Shown: positions 1-9,717 of the stretch, piece after piece
How the letters are laid out: every line of letters starts with the position of its first letter
How positions within the stretch are numbered: the first letter of the stretch is position 1
NCBI GenBank assembly: GCA_004020645.1
Contig: SAQL01000002.1
Span: 372,001-436,000, forward strand
Direction of reading: 5' to 3'
Source of the DNA: Mesorhizobium sp.
GTDB lineage: Bacteria > Pseudomonadota > Alphaproteobacteria > Rhizobiales > Rhizobiaceae
DNA: 64,000 nucleotides
Program-made: the position numbers and the translations under genes
The notes under the pieces: generated by a model
The model's database searches: none
What the model was told of the DNA's origin: nothing
The model's input: the letters and a program-made list of their open reading frames with translations, nothing else

Positions 1-44
1 GTCGCCAGCGGACGCCCGCGAAACTCACCGCCGACGATCCGCAT
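1..44 (-). CDS. rsmD: RsmD 16S rRNA guanine methyltransferase, first 14 codons only
   Basis: Reading leftward from the ATG at 44, the window edge cuts off a protein beginning MRIVGGEFRGRPLA, the typical N-terminus of RsmD, which methylates guanine 966 of 16S rRNA. Its start lies inside the 3' end of rluB (stop at 25-27), so the two genes overlap by 20 bases on the same strand, which points to translational coupling of two rRNA-modifying enzymes. Only the first 14 residues are visible, so the call rests on that signature and on the common rluB-rsmD order in rhizobia. Confidence 0.8.
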   Translation of the reverse strand, partial: MRIVGGEFRGRPLA

Positions 45-2124
45 CGCCTCCCCTTGATCCCTTGGGACCACTGCGCGGCCGGTCGCCGCCTTTGGCACCG
101 TCACCCTCGGCACCACGCGGCCTGCCGAACGGCTTTGCGCCTCCGGGCTTTCCCCCTCCCGGTTTTCCATGGGCGGGCTTGCCATAAGACGGCTTGAACG
201 AAGCCTTGCGTTCCTTGGCTTCGGCCGCCTTGGCTGCATCGGCGTCCGCCCTGCCCTTGCCGATCGGCCGTGCGCCCGGCGCCATCCAGACATTGGCCTT
301 GCGCTGGCCCGGCGGCTCGATCGGCCGCTGCTCGCGTTCGGACTTTTTCCCGCCGCCCGGTTTGCCGCCAAAGCCGCCCGGCCTGCTGCGTTCAAATTTG
401 GGGCCACGCTCACCAAAGCTCTTTTCCGGCCCAAAGCTTCTGCCGGGACTTGTCGACAGCTTGCCCAGCGCCTCGTCGCGGCTGCCTTCGCGGCGTTTGC
501 GGTTCTTGATCAGCCCGCCTTCGCCGATCGGACGGCGTTCGCCGTCGCGGGTGAATTTCGGCCGCTCCTGTTCCTCTTCCCGCACCGCTTCGCGCCGCAC
601 CGGCCTGTTGGAAAACGGCTTGGTGATCTCAGCATCGAAATTGGCGCCGGACTCCTCGACCAGGCGTTCGCCGAGCTGGTCGCGCAGCACGCGGCCCTTG
701 ATCTCCAGCACATGGCCCTCGGGCAGGTCGTCGAGCTGGAACGGCCCGTAGGAAATGCGGATCAGTCGCGTCACGTCGAGGCCAAGCGAGCCCAGTATGT
801 TCCTGACTTCGCGGTTCTTGCCTTCACGCAGGCCGAGCGTCAGCCAGGCGTTGGTGCCTTGCTCGCGGTCGAGCGTCGCCTCGATGGCGCCGTAGAAGAC
901 GCCGTCGACGGCAATGCCCTCGCGCAAGCTGGCGAGCGCACTTTCCTCGACCTTGCCGTGGACGCGCACCCGGTAGCGCCTCAGCCAGCCGGTCGCCGGC
1001 AGTTCGAGCACGCGCGCCAGCCCGCCATCATTGGTGAGCAGCAGCAGGCCTTCGGTGTTGATGTCGAGCCGGCCGACGGTCATCAGCCGCGGCAGGTCGG
1101 CCGGCAGCACGTCGAAGACGGTCTTGCGGCCCTCGGGATCACGGTTGGTGGTGACGACGCCGGCCGGCTTGTGGAACAGGAACAGCCGGGTGCGCTCGAT
1201 CGGCGGGATCTCCATGCCGTCGAGGTGGACGATGTCGCCTGGCATCACATTGAAGGCGGGCGAGGACAGCACCCTTCCATTGACCTTGACGCGGCCGGCC
1301 GCGATCAGCTCCTCGGCATCGCGGCGCGAGGCAAGGCCGGCGCGGGCCAGCCGCTTGGCAATGCGCTCGCCAGCCTCTTCCGTCGCCTCGGCTGGACGCG
1401 GGCGCGGCTTGAAGCCGGCGCCCGATGCCCCTTGGGGCCGATCACCGCCAAAATCGCGCTTGGGCCGATCGCCGAAGTCGTGCTTGGGACGGTCGAAGCG
1501 CCTTTCGCTGCGCTCGCCTTCGGCAGCCGCCGGGCGGTCGCCGCGCGGCGCGTAGGGCTTGCGCGGACCTTCGCGCTTCTCATAAGGCTTGCCTTCCGGA
1601 CGCGGCCCTTTGCTGAACGGCCTGTCGCCGGCCTTGAAGTCGCGCTTCGGCCGCTCGCCGTCGGCCGCAATCGGCCGGTCGCCGCGTGGCGCATAGGGTT
1701 TTCGAGGCCCCTCGCGCTTTTCATAAGGCTTGCCTTCAGGGCGCGGCCCCTTGCTGATCGGCCGGTCGCCACTCTTGAAGTCGCGCTTCGGCCGCTCGCC
1801 GTCAGCCGCCATCGGGCGGTCACCGCGCGGGGCGTACGGCTTGCGCGGCCGCTCACGCTTTTCATAGGGCCTGCCTTCAGGGCGCGGCGCCTTGCTGATC
1901 GGCCGGTCGCCGCTTTTGAAGTCACGCTTCGGCCGCTCGCCGTCAGCCGCCATCGGTCGGTCGCCGCGCGGCGCGTAAGGTTTTTTTGCGCCGAAGGACG
2001 GCTTGCCGCCCTTGCCGGCAGCGGTATCGCGACCACGCGGGCTCGACGGTTTCGGGCCGTTCTTGCCCGGACCCTTTTGGCGCGGGCCCTTTTGGCGCGG
2101 GAATTTCTTGTCTTTGTCGTCCAT
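25..2124 (-). CDS. rluB: RluB-type 23S rRNA pseudouridine synthase with very long basic tails
   Basis: The core is an RsuA/RluB/E/F pseudouridine synthase: an S4 RNA-binding domain (about residues 250-300, GERIAKRLARAGLASRRDAE) followed by the catalytic domain with GRLDINTEGLLLL (catalytic Asp near residue 354). The family normally has about 240-300 residues; this protein has about 700. The N-terminal 245 residues and the C-terminal 215 or so are low-complexity, rich in Arg, Lys, Pro and Gly. The N-tail contains a 47-residue tandem repeat. I chose the ATG at 2124 (MDDKDKKF); a GTG at 2145 would add seven residues. It overlaps rsmD. The tails probably bind RNA non-specifically (inference). Confidence 0.9.
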   Translation of the reverse strand: MDDKDKKFPRQKGPRQKGPGKNGPKPSSPRGRDTAAGKGGKPSFGAKKPYAPRGDRPMAADGERPKRDFKSGDRPISKAPRPEGRPYEKRERPRKPYAPRGDRPMAADGERPKRDFKSGDRPISKGPRPEGKPYEKREGPRKPYAPRGDRPIAADGERPKRDFKAGDRPFSKGPRPEGKPYEKREGPRKPYAPRGDRPAAAEGERSERRFDRPKHDFGDRPKRDFGGDRPQGASGAGFKPRPRPAEATEEAGERIAKRLARAGLASRRDAEELIAAGRVKVNGRVLSSPAFNVMPGDIVHLDGMEIPPIERTRLFLFHKPAGVVTTNRDPEGRKTVFDVLPADLPRLMTVGRLDINTEGLLLLTNDGGLARVLELPATGWLRRYRVRVHGKVEESALASLREGIAVDGVFYGAIEATLDREQGTNAWLTLGLREGKNREVRNILGSLGLDVTRLIRISYGPFQLDDLPEGHVLEIKGRVLRDQLGERLVEESGANFDAEITKPFSNRPVRREAVREEEQERPKFTRDGERRPIGEGGLIKNRKRREGSRDEALGKLSTSPGRSFGPEKSFGERGPKFERSRPGGFGGKPGGGKKSEREQRPIEPPGQRKANVWMAPGARPIGKGRADADAAKAAEAKERKASFKPSYGKPAHGKPGGGKPGGAKPFGRPRGAEGDGAKGGDRPRSGPKGSRGGDADRRR
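1522..1983 (-). repeat. Coding tandem repeat, 141-base unit, about 3.3 copies
   Basis: Within the rluB N-terminal extension a 47-residue unit beginning KPYAPRGDRP and containing AADGERPKRDFKSGDRP recurs three times almost unchanged, then a diverged fourth copy starts. The period is 141 bases, a multiple of three, so copy-number change would keep the frame. The near identity of the copies points to recent duplication or gene-conversion. Confidence 0.9.
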
Positions 2125-2200
2125 GTGGCTTTTGCTCGTTTGCACTACAGCGCCGCGAGTCCGTACGGACGCGCAAAGGACGCTGTAGGACTTTGATTTG

Positions 2201-2246
2201 GCGCATGATCCCTTCCGAAACCGATTCCGGTTTTCGGGGTCATGCG
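2201..2246. repeat. Rhizobial intergenic palindromic repeat
   Basis: The stretch starts gcgcatgatc and ends ggtcatgcgc, with inner arms built from tccgaaacc and ggttttcgg. It belongs to the same family as the copies near 8571, 37318, 51953, 54660 and 59917. It lies between the divergent rluB and tadA genes. Transcribed, it would fold into a stem-loop. Confidence 0.75.
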
Positions 2247-2300
2247 CTAGATAACAGGATCACGCCGGAGTAGCGAGGAGATAATAGGAATGGAAACCGC

Positions 2301-2753
2301 TTGAAGCGGCCGGATTTCATGGCGCTGGCGCTGAAGGAGGCCGAAGCCGCCGCCCTGCGTGGCGAAGTGCCGGTCGGCGCGGTCATCGCCAGCGGCGATA
2401 CGGTCGTTGCCAGTGCCGGCAACCGCACCCGCGAGCTTTCCGACCCCACCGCCCATGCCGAGATGCTGGCGATCCGCGAGGCCTGCCGCAAGCTGTCGAG
2501 CGAGCGGCTCACCGGCCAGGATCTCTATGTGACGCTGGAGCCCTGCGCCATGTGCGCCGGCGCCATTTCCTTCGCCAGGCTGCGCCGGCTTTACTTCGGC
2601 GCCGCCGACGAGAAGGGCGGCGCGGTGGTCAATGGTGTGCGCTTCTTCGCCTCACCGACCTGCCACCATGTGCCAGATATCTATCCAGGCATGGCCGAGA
2701 GCGACGCGGCGCTGCTTCTGAAGGATTTTTTCAGGGAGCGACGCGAACCGTAG
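2301..2753 (+). CDS. tadA: tRNA-specific adenosine deaminase TadA
   Basis: TadA converts adenosine 34 of tRNA-Arg(ACG) to inosine. The protein (150 residues) has the zinc deaminase signature: HAEMLAIREA (His zinc ligand and catalytic Glu, about residue 52) and PCAMCAGAI (two Cys ligands, about residues 81-84). Length is normal. The start is uncertain: TTG at 2301 gives MKRPDFMALAL, and an ATG at 2319 gives MALALKEAE. An out-of-frame ATG at 2290 follows the best AGGAG. It is divergent from rluB. Confidence 0.93.
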   Translation: MKRPDFMALALKEAEAAALRGEVPVGAVIASGDTVVASAGNRTRELSDPTAHAEMLAIREACRKLSSERLTGQDLYVTLEPCAMCAGAISFARLRRLYFGAADEKGGAVVNGVRFFASPTCHHVPDIYPGMAESDAALLLKDFFRERREP

Positions 2754-2763
2754 CGTCGGCAGC

Positions 2764-3441
2764 CTACCACGGCAGCCAGTCGAACATGCCGCCGCTCTTG
2801 TTCTTGGCGGCCGCTTCCTTCTTGAGGCGGCGTTCTTTCTTGTACTCGTCCTCGCCGAGGTCGTCGACCGGCGCGGTGCCGGCAGCGGCGCGATATTGCA
2901 CCGGCGGCTCGCTCAGATATCTGCGGGTGTTCGGGTCACCCTGCTTTTGCTCGGCGAGGCGGCGCTTGACCTCGGCGGCGCGGCCCTTGTCCGAATCCGC
3001 CGGAGTCCAGGCCGGCGGATGGCTGGAAGCCGACTGCGCCATCGCAGCCTTGATCGCGGCTGGATCCGTCTGGACGTCATCGACGATCTGCGCCTGGTAG
3101 GACGGATCGTCCTGATTGAGCGTGGCCTCGGCACGCAGGCGAGCGCGGCGTTGCTCGGGCGATTCCGGCCAATCGGCGCTTGCCGTCGCGATGCTGTCCT
3201 GCGGCGGCGGCAGTTCCTTCTTACCCGGCGCCGGCTTCACCAGTTCGGGGCGCGGCTTGTAGTCGATCTTTTCCTTGTTCTTCGGCATGACTGAAAAAGC
3301 GCTGGTGAGATCGCCGGCAAGCTGGGCGGAGGCGGTCTTGTCGGTCCCGTAGGTCGGCGAGCCCATGCAGCCGGTCAGGGCCAAGCCAGATACGACAAGC
3401 GGCGTCAGCAGCGCAACGCGCGCGCAAGTTCTTTCGGTCAT
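2764..3441 (-). CDS. Putative lipoprotein of unknown function
   Basis: The product (225 residues from the ATG at 3441) begins with a lipoprotein signal sequence: a basic n-region, a hydrophobic stretch and the lipobox LTGC, placing Cys at about residue 24. The rest is hydrophilic, rich in Pro, Ala and Lys, with no domain I recognise; it ends KSGGMFDWLPW. An in-frame extension to 3573 would destroy the signal peptide, so I rejected it. It lies between the convergent tadA and the co-directional ileS. Probably a rhizobial envelope protein; function unknown. Confidence 0.7.
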   Translation of the reverse strand: MTERTCARVALLTPLVVSGLALTGCMGSPTYGTDKTASAQLAGDLTSAFSVMPKNKEKIDYKPRPELVKPAPGKKELPPPQDSIATASADWPESPEQRRARLRAEATLNQDDPSYQAQIVDDVQTDPAAIKAAMAQSASSHPPAWTPADSDKGRAAEVKRRLAEQKQGDPNTRRYLSEPPVQYRAAAGTAPVDDLGEDEYKKERRLKKEAAAKNKSGGMFDWLPW

Positions 3442-3689
3442 GCCAAAAAGTCCCACTCTAGACAGCCTCTCGATCGCCACCGGCCAAAGGTCCGGTCCCC
3501 ATCGCCTATGCTCTTCCGACGGAAATCCGGCGACAATTTGTCGTCCGGAGTTTCGCGTGTTTACCTCAACCACTCGTTAAGGGCAACGAGCGGGGGGCTG
3601 ATCAGCCGCCCGCCGTGGCATTTGTGCACCGATATGGTCTTGTGCATGTCGTTATCCCAAAACCGCTACACACTTTTGGGCGACATGCA

Positions 3690-6689
3690 TTAAATCCGAC
3701 CAAGCGCCTTCAATTCATGCAGGACCGCCGCGTCCCGCGCCGAAACGTCGGGGAATTCCCGGTCCTGCCCGACATCGGCCGTGTAGCGCCATGAGCGCGC
3801 GCATTTGACCAGGCCACGGTCCTCAGCCTTCTCGACCACCACGGCGACGCCCTTGACGTCGTCCAGCGTGAAGGCACCAGAAGGCGCGTCGCCATGCGCA
3901 ATGACCAGATCGCTGGTGATCGCCATTTCGGCCATATCGACGTCTGATATCGCTGCTTCGAGCGCCGCATCGTCGAGCGTGACGACCGGCACCGATTCCA
4001 GCGACGAGCCGATGACCTTCTGGGCGCGTGCGATCTCCAGCGCGCCCGTGACGACGCGGCGGACCTGCCGCACCTTGCGCCATTTTTCCGCCAACACCTC
4101 GTTCTTCCAGTCGAGCGGGATTTGCGGGAACTGGTCGAGATGCACCGAGACTGCGTCCGGATGACGGTCGAGCCAGGCCTCCTCCATGGTGAAGGGCAGC
4201 ATCGGCGCCAGCCATTTCACCAGGCAGTCGAACAGATGGCGCACCACCTGCACGGATGCCTTGCGCTTCACGCTGGACGGCGCTTCGCAGTAGAGCGCGT
4301 CCTTGCGGATGTCGAAATAGAAGGCCGACAGCTCGACCACCATGAAGTCGAGCAGTGCGCGGGTGATGCGCTTGAACTCGAAGGCGTCGTAGCCCGCGCG
4401 CACGACTTCATCGAGTTCGGAGAGCCGGTGCAGCATCAGCCGCTCCAGCTCCGGCATCTTGTCCAGCGGCACTTCCTCGCCATCGTCATGAGCAAGCGTG
4501 CCCAGCATCCAGCGGATGGTGTTGCGCAGCTTGCGGTAGGCGTCGATATTGGTCTGCAGCACGTTCTTGCCGAGCCGCTGGTCTTCCCAGTAATCGGTCG
4601 TCACCACCCATAGCCGCAGGATATCGGCGCCCGACTGTTTGATGACGTCCTGCGGCACGACGGTGTTGCCGAGCGACTTCGACATTTTCCGCCCCTCCTC
4701 GTCCATGGTGAAACCATGGGTGACGACTGTGTCGTAAGGCGCCCTGCCCCTGGTGCCGCAGCTTTCAAGCAGCGAGGAGTGGAACCAGCCGCGATGCTGG
4801 TCGGAACCTTCGAGGTAAAGGTCGGCCGGCCATTTCAAGTCCGGGCGATCCTCCAGAGTGAAGACATGGCTCGAGCCGGAATCGAACCAGACGTCGAGGA
4901 TGTCCATCACCTGCTGCCATTTCGAGGCATCGTGATTGCCGAGGAAACGCTCCTTGGCGCCGGCCGCGAACCATGCGTCGGCGCCCTCCTTCTCGAAGGC
5001 GTCCACGATGCGCTGGTTGACCGCCTCGTCGTTCAGCACATTTCCGTCGGCATCGGCGAAGACGGCGATCGGCACGCCCCAGGCGCGCTGGCGCGACAGC
5101 ACCCAATCGGGACGCTCCTCGATCATGGCGCGGATGCGGTTCTGGCCGGCGGCCGGCACGAAGCGGGTGTCGTCGATCGCCTTCAAGGCACGGCTGCGCA
5201 GTGTCGTGCCGTCGCCCAGATCCTTGTCCATGTAGACGAACCATTGCGGCGTGTTGCGGAAGATGATCGGCTTCTTCGATCGCCACGAATGCGGATAGGA
5301 GTGCTTCAGCCGGCCGCGCGCGAACAGCGCGTTGCGCTTTATCAGCTCGTCGATGACCGCCTGGTTGGCATCGCCCTTCTTGCCGTTGTCGTCGATGACG
5401 CGCGCCGCTCCGCCCTCGCGGTCCGCGCCGAAGCCCGGCGCGTCCTTGGTGAAGAAGCCGGCATCGTCGACAGGAAACGGGATGGCCGTGTCGATGCCGC
5501 GTTGGCGCAGTTCCGATGCAGCGTCCGTCCAGGCGTCGAAGTCCTCGCGGCCGTGGCTGGGCGAGGTGTGAACGAAGCCGGTGCCAGCTTCGTCGGTGAC
5601 GTGGTCGCCCGCAAGCATCGGCACGGGGAATTCGTAGCCGCCGTTCAAACCGTTGAAAGGATGAGAAAGTGTAAGGCTTCCAAGCTCTTCGGCCGAAACG
5701 TTACGGAGTCGATTCGTCGTCACTTTGGCTTTGACTGCAGCCTCTTCCGCCAGCGCGTCGGCAAAGATCAGCTTTTCGCCAGGTTGCGGGCCGAAAGCAT
5801 TCTCAGCTGCCGTGATCTCGTAGAGGCCATAGTTGATGCGGGGCGAATAGTTCACGGCGCGGTTGCCGGGGATGGTCCACGGCGTGGTCGTCCAGATAAC
5901 GACATGGGCCTCCAGCAAGTCCAGGGACGTCTGCGTCAGCTTTGGATCCAAGGCCGGCTGCCCATCTTCGACATTGGTGACCTGACGAGCGAGGCTGACG
6001 ACCGGAAACTTCGCCCAGATCGTATCACTCTCGTAGTCCTGGTACTCGACCTCGGCCTCGGCCAGCGCGGTGCGCTCGACAACGCTCCACATCACCGGCT
6101 TGGAGCCGCGATAGAGCTGGCCCGACATGGCGAATTTCAACAGTTCGCCGGCGATGCGCGCCTCGGCGTGGAACGCCATCGTCGTATAGGGATTGTCGAA
6201 GTCGCCGACGACACCCAGCCGCTGGAATTCTGCGCCCTGCACTTTGATCCAGTGCGCGGCGAACTCACGGCATTCCTTACGGAACTCGTTGACCGGGACC
6301 TCGTCCTTGTTCTTGCCTTTGGCGCGGTATTGCTCCTCGATTTTCCATTCGATCGGCAGGCCGTGACAATCCCAGCCGGGCACGTAGTTCGAGTCGTAGC
6401 CGCGCATCTGGAACGAGCGGGTGATGACGTCCTTGAGGATCTTGTTCAGCGCATGGCCGATGTGGATGTTGCCATTGGCGTAAGGCGGGCCGTCATGCAG
6501 CACGTATTTTTCGCGGCCAGCGGCGTTGTCGCGCAGCTTGCGGTAGAGGTCCATGTCCTGCCAGCGCTTGACCAGCAGCGGCTCCTTCTCGGGCAAGCCG
6601 GCGCGCATCGGGAAATCCGTCTGCGGCAGATAGAGCGTTTTGGAATAGTCGATCGTTTCAACAGTGTCGGTCATTGGGGTATCGGTCAT
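3690..6689 (-). CDS. ileS: Isoleucyl-tRNA synthetase
   Basis: This class I synthetase charges tRNA-Ile. The 999-residue product has the Rossmann-fold signatures [12 protein letters not shown] (HIGH, about residue 75) and KMSKSLGN (about residue 630), the CP1 editing region between them ([30 protein letters not shown]), and a C-terminal anticodon-binding domain. Length is normal for the bacterial enzyme. Two in-frame ATGs at 6689 and 6674 ([18 protein letters not shown]) are possible starts; upstream codons to 6719 are less likely. It is single-copy here and monocistronic by spacing. Confidence 0.97.
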   Translation of the reverse strand: MTDTPMTDTVETIDYSKTLYLPQTDFPMRAGLPEKEPLLVKRWQDMDLYRKLRDNAAGREKYVLHDGPPYANGNIHIGHALNKILKDVITRSFQMRGYDSNYVPGWDCHGLPIEWKIEEQYRAKGKNKDEVPVNEFRKECREFAAHWIKVQGAEFQRLGVVGDFDNPYTTMAFHAEARIAGELLKFAMSGQLYRGSKPVMWSVVERTALAEAEVEYQDYESDTIWAKFPVVSLARQVTNVEDGQPALDPKLTQTSLDLLEAHVVIWTTTPWTIPGNRAVNYSPRINYGLYEITAAENAFGPQPGEKLIFADALAEEAAVKAKVTTNRLRNVSAEELGSLTLSHPFNGLNGGYEFPVPMLAGDHVTDEAGTGFVHTSPSHGREDFDAWTDAASELRQRGIDTAIPFPVDDAGFFTKDAPGFGADREGGAARVIDDNGKKGDANQAVIDELIKRNALFARGRLKHSYPHSWRSKKPIIFRNTPQWFVYMDKDLGDGTTLRSRALKAIDDTRFVPAAGQNRIRAMIEERPDWVLSRQRAWGVPIAVFADADGNVLNDEAVNQRIVDAFEKEGADAWFAAGAKERFLGNHDASKWQQVMDILDVWFDSGSSHVFTLEDRPDLKWPADLYLEGSDQHRGWFHSSLLESCGTRGRAPYDTVVTHGFTMDEEGRKMSKSLGNTVVPQDVIKQSGADILRLWVVTTDYWEDQRLGKNVLQTNIDAYRKLRNTIRWMLGTLAHDDGEEVPLDKMPELERLMLHRLSELDEVVRAGYDAFEFKRITRALLDFMVVELSAFYFDIRKDALYCEAPSSVKRKASVQVVRHLFDCLVKWLAPMLPFTMEEAWLDRHPDAVSVHLDQFPQIPLDWKNEVLAEKWRKVRQVRRVVTGALEIARAQKVIGSSLESVPVVTLDDAALEAAISDVDMAEMAITSDLVIAHGDAPSGAFTLDDVKGVAVVVEKAEDRGLVKCARSWRYTADVGQDREFPDVSARDAAVLHELKALGRI

Positions 6690-6985
6690 TGGTCTGCCAT
6701 ATGCATAGCCCGGCGGCAAAGGAGCCCGGGCGTTGAACTATCATGATCTGGAAAAAGCGCGAGAGGCCGCGCGCAAAATTCCCGGCGGCTCCGGCGGCGC
6801 TCAAGCCGCCCGAAACACCGGGCTTGTAATTCGTATCGTCAGCGCGAAAAGGCGCGAAAAGCTCGTCATGGCTGGGCTTTTAACCGAGACAGCCGATATT
6901 GAAAAGCCCGAACTCTCGGTGCCTTCCCTGCAGCTTGTGACGTCACAATGCATCCGGCAGATACGTGATTGCCGGGCCAAGGCAC

Positions 6986-7798
6986 TCACATCGAGAAATC
7001 GAAGCGATAGGTCGTCGACACGCCGATCATGAACTGATCGCTTGAGCCGCGCTCCTTGACCAGGCTGGAATCGGCTGCCGGGCCCATCAGGCGCGAATAT
7101 TCGCCGAACAGGCTGGCCGTCATCGGCTCGGTCACTTTCCAGGTCACCGCGCCGCCAAGGCCCGCCGACTTCACGCCGCCGCCCGGACGGTACTGGCTGA
7201 GGCCCGAAGCCACGGCTTCCTCGGCGTTGACGCCGTAATAGGCGTCGAAATAGTCCGACGAGGCGAACGAAACGCGCGGCCCGCCCGAAATTCTGACGTC
7301 CGGCGTCACATCATAGAAGGCGTCGGCGGCGATGTCGGCGACAAAGCCGCTATGGGCGCGAATGCCATGCCGCAGTTCGGCGCGGGCGCGCAACCAGTCA
7401 AAAGGATAGAATTCGAAGAAGCCGCCGGCCTCGCCACCCCAGCGTACCGGGTCTAGGCCTTTCAGCTCGTCGGCGTCGTCGCCATCGCGCGAAAACAGCA
7501 ATTTTCCGGCCAGTCCGGCGCGGAGGCCGCCTTCGTCGATCAACCCCAGCGAGATGTTGTCGTTGCGCGAGGTGAAGCGGGCCGCAGGACCGGCCTTGCC
7601 GAGCGAGATGATCGGCGAGGCGCTGAGCAGGTACTTCTTGCCGCCCTCGAAATTCGGCGCGACCATGCCGGTGGCGCCGACCGTCAAATACCAGTCGCCG
7701 GACAGCCAGCCCAAGGCGCCCTCGCCGGCCTCGGCGGCACCGGGCGCGCCCAGCATGGAGCTGGCCAAGACCACCTGAAACACCCTGACAGAACGCAT
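6986..7798 (-). CDS. MipA/OmpV family outer-membrane protein
   Basis: The 270-residue product opens with a signal peptide (MRSVRVFQVVLASSMLGAPGAAEA) and then GDWYLTVGATGMVAPNFEGGKKY, typical of the MipA/OmpV family of outer-membrane beta-barrels. Alternating hydrophobic patterns continue to a C-terminal aromatic (RFDFSM). Family members serve as scaffolds for murein enzymes or as porin-like proteins; the role here is not determined. I chose the ATG at 7798 because it begins the signal peptide; the longer ORF from 7846 does not. Confidence 0.82.
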   Translation of the reverse strand: MRSVRVFQVVLASSMLGAPGAAEAGEGALGWLSGDWYLTVGATGMVAPNFEGGKKYLLSASPIISLGKAGPAARFTSRNDNISLGLIDEGGLRAGLAGKLLFSRDGDDADELKGLDPVRWGGEAGGFFEFYPFDWLRARAELRHGIRAHSGFVADIAADAFYDVTPDVRISGGPRVSFASSDYFDAYYGVNAEEAVASGLSQYRPGGGVKSAGLGGAVTWKVTEPMTASLFGEYSRLMGPAADSSLVKERGSSDQFMIGVSTTYRFDFSM

Positions 7799-8003
7799 CG
7801 TCACTCCATACGCACGAAACACCGGCGGAACAACCAGCCTGGCCAAGAGCCATGGCGCCGGTTCAGTAAACTTTGATTTAAATTGGAAGCGCTGCCTCGC
7901 TTTTTTGGGGTGCGTCCGGCGCGAGCTACTCGCTGGACGGGCAATGCCTTCGGCGCTAACCTCAAAATCGGCAAGTTGTCAGGCGACGATGGAGATGGCG
8001 GCA

Positions 8004-8558
8004 ATGACCCTGCAGGGCGACACTTTAAAGGATGCAATCGGTCAGACGCGGGCGAAATGGGGATGGTTCGTCGGGCTCGGCGTTCTGCTGCTGATCCTCG
8101 GCGGCATCGCCTTCGGCAATCTGTTCATCGCCACGGTCGCCTCGGTCTACGTCGTCGGCTGGCTGATGCTGATGGCCGGTGTCATCGAGATCATGCATGC
8201 CTTCGGTGTGAAGACTTGGAGCCGGTTCTTCTTCTGGCTGCTCAGCGGTCTTCTCTATGCCGTCGCCGGGTTCTTCGCCTTCTACAATCCGCTGCTGGCC
8301 TCGGCGGTGCTGACCTTCCTGCTGGCGGTCGCCCTTCTCGCTTCAGGCGTGCTCAGGGCCTGGGTCGGGTACAAGCACAGACCGGAAAAAGGCTGGGGCT
8401 GGCTGGTGGCGGCCGGCGTCATCAGCGCGCTGGCAGGCCTGGTCATCGCCATGGGCTGGCCAGTCAACAGCGTTTGGGTGCTGGGGCTGTTTCTCGCCGT
8501 CGACCTGATCTTCCAGGGCTGGGCGTTTATTGCGGTCGGCCTGGCGCTGAAAAAGTAG
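8004..8558 (+). CDS. HdeD-family (DUF308) membrane protein
   Basis: The product (184 residues) has about six hydrophobic segments in three similar pairs (for example WGWFVGLGVLLLILGGIAF and WLVAAGVISALAGLVIAMGW), the pattern of DUF308/HdeD proteins, which in E. coli contribute to acid resistance. The start at 8004 (MTLQGDTLKDAI) is preceded by GGAG at a good distance; upstream in-frame ATGs at 7989 and earlier are possible. The gene is convergent with ribF, separated by three palindromic repeats that may terminate both. Confidence 0.82.
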   Translation: MTLQGDTLKDAIGQTRAKWGWFVGLGVLLLILGGIAFGNLFIATVASVYVVGWLMLMAGVIEIMHAFGVKTWSRFFFWLLSGLLYAVAGFFAFYNPLLASAVLTFLLAVALLASGVLRAWVGYKHRPEKGWGWLVAAGVISALAGLVIAMGWPVNSVWVLGLFLAVDLIFQGWAFIAVGLALKK

Positions 8559-8570
8559 GCCCTTGTTTTA

Positions 8571-8723
8571 GCATGATCTTGTCCGAAACCGGTTCCCACT
8601 TTTCGGGATCATGCTTTGTTTTGGCATGATCTTGTCCGAAAGCCGGTTCCCACTTTTCGGGATCATGCTTTAGTTTTAGCATGATCTTGTCCGAAAACCG
8701 GTTCCCACTTTTCGGGATCATGC
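8571..8723. repeat. Three tandem copies of the rhizobial palindromic repeat
   Basis: Three nearly identical units (8571-8614, 8624-8668, 8679-8723) each run gcatgatcttgtccgaaa, ccggttcccacttttcggg, atcatgc, about 45 bases on a 54-base period. Each is an inverted repeat (gcatgatc/gatcatgc). They fill the space between the convergent hdeD-like and ribF genes and end one base before the ribF stop codon. Lack of spacer diversity and internal symmetry exclude a CRISPR array. Confidence 0.92.
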
Positions 8724-8724
8724 T

Positions 8725-9708
8725 TTAGAAAGCAATGGCCGCGTCGAGCTCGGAAAGCGGGCTGACGCCGGCAAGCAGCGCCCTCGCCTCGACCTCGTCG
8801 CGCTTCATCTGTGCGACCAGCGCGTCGAGCCCGTCGAACTTCACCTCGGTGCGCAGGAAACCAAAGAAGGACACCGCGCATATCTCGCCGTAGAGATCGC
8901 CGGAAAAATCGAAAACGAAAGTTTCCAGCAGCGGCGCGCCGTTGTCATCGACGGTCGGGCGGCGGCCGAAGCTGGCAACACCATCATGAAGCGTGCCGTC
9001 GGCGCGGCGGAAGCGGACGGCGTAAATCCCTTCCTTCAGAGTGGCTTCCGGCGAAAGCCTCATATTGGCGGTTGGAAAGCCGAGCGCCCGGCCAAGCTGC
9101 TGGCCGCCGATCACCTCGCTTTCGACCGTGAAGCGGTAGCCGAGCAGGCCGGCCGCCTCGGCCACCGCGCCTTCGCACAGCAGCGCGCGGATCCGGCTCG
9201 ACGACACCACCTCGGCGCCCTCGTCGCGAAACGCGTCAACCAGGGTGACGCCGAAGCCGTGGCGTTCGCCGGCCGCCATCAGATAGGCCGGGCCGCCTTG
9301 CCTGTCCTTGCCGAAGTGGAAGTCGAAGCCGGTCACGGCGTGAATGATGCCGAGATTCCTGTCCAGCACATCGGTCACGAACGCTTCCGCCGACAGTGCT
9401 GCGAAGTCGCGCGTGAACGGCTGCTCGACGAGTGCGGCAAAGCCCAGATACGACAACAGCCGTGCCTTCATCGTCGGCGGCGTCAGCACGAACAGCGGTA
9501 TCTCAGGCCGGAACACCTTTCTCGGATGCGGCTCGAAGGTCAGCACCAGAGCCGGCACGCCGCGCCGGCGGGCCTCGGCAAGCGCGCGCTCGAGCACCGC
9601 CTGGTGGCCGCGGTGCACGCCGTCGAAATTGCCGATCGCCACCACGCCACCCCGCAAATGGGCCGGCAGCGGCGAGATTGCAGAAACGCGTTCGAAGGCT
9701 TCCGTCAT
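8725..9708 (-). CDS. ribF: Bifunctional riboflavin kinase / FAD synthetase
   Basis: RibF phosphorylates riboflavin to FMN and adenylylates FMN to FAD. The 327-residue protein has the N-terminal nucleotidyltransferase domain with IGNFDGVHRGHQAVL (residues about 26-40) and SSSRIRALL, then the C-terminal riboflavin kinase domain with LGRALGFPTANM (residues about 205-216). Length is normal. It lies 9 bases downstream of the HAD hydrolase gene on the same strand, so the two are probably co-transcribed. Confidence 0.96.
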   Translation of the reverse strand: MTEAFERVSAISPLPAHLRGGVVAIGNFDGVHRGHQAVLERALAEARRRGVPALVLTFEPHPRKVFRPEIPLFVLTPPTMKARLLSYLGFAALVEQPFTRDFAALSAEAFVTDVLDRNLGIIHAVTGFDFHFGKDRQGGPAYLMAAGERHGFGVTLVDAFRDEGAEVVSSSRIRALLCEGAVAEAAGLLGYRFTVESEVIGGQQLGRALGFPTANMRLSPEATLKEGIYAVRFRRADGTLHDGVASFGRRPTVDDNGAPLLETFVFDFSGDLYGEICAVSFFGFLRTEVKFDGLDALVAQMKRDEVEARALLAGVSPLSELDAAIAF

Positions 9709-9717
9709 CGAGCGACC

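Noticed and set aside
169-2196. 675-codon open frame on the plus strand opposite rluB
   Set aside because: It is the antisense of the repeat-rich rluB; high GC and biased codons keep it open. No start site or family resemblance.
4716-6746. 676-codon open frame opposite ileS
   Set aside because: Antisense of a certain gene, no recognisable domain; a GC-skew artefact.
6690-6985. Plus-strand open frame near 6733-7032 in the ileS / MipA gap (about 296 bases)
   Set aside because: It runs into the 3' end of the MipA/OmpV gene, has no family resemblance and no good ribosome site; I see no other feature in this gap.
8571-8723. Possible CRISPR array
   Set aside because: The units are palindromic, the spacers are about 10 bases and nearly the same, and no cas genes are near.
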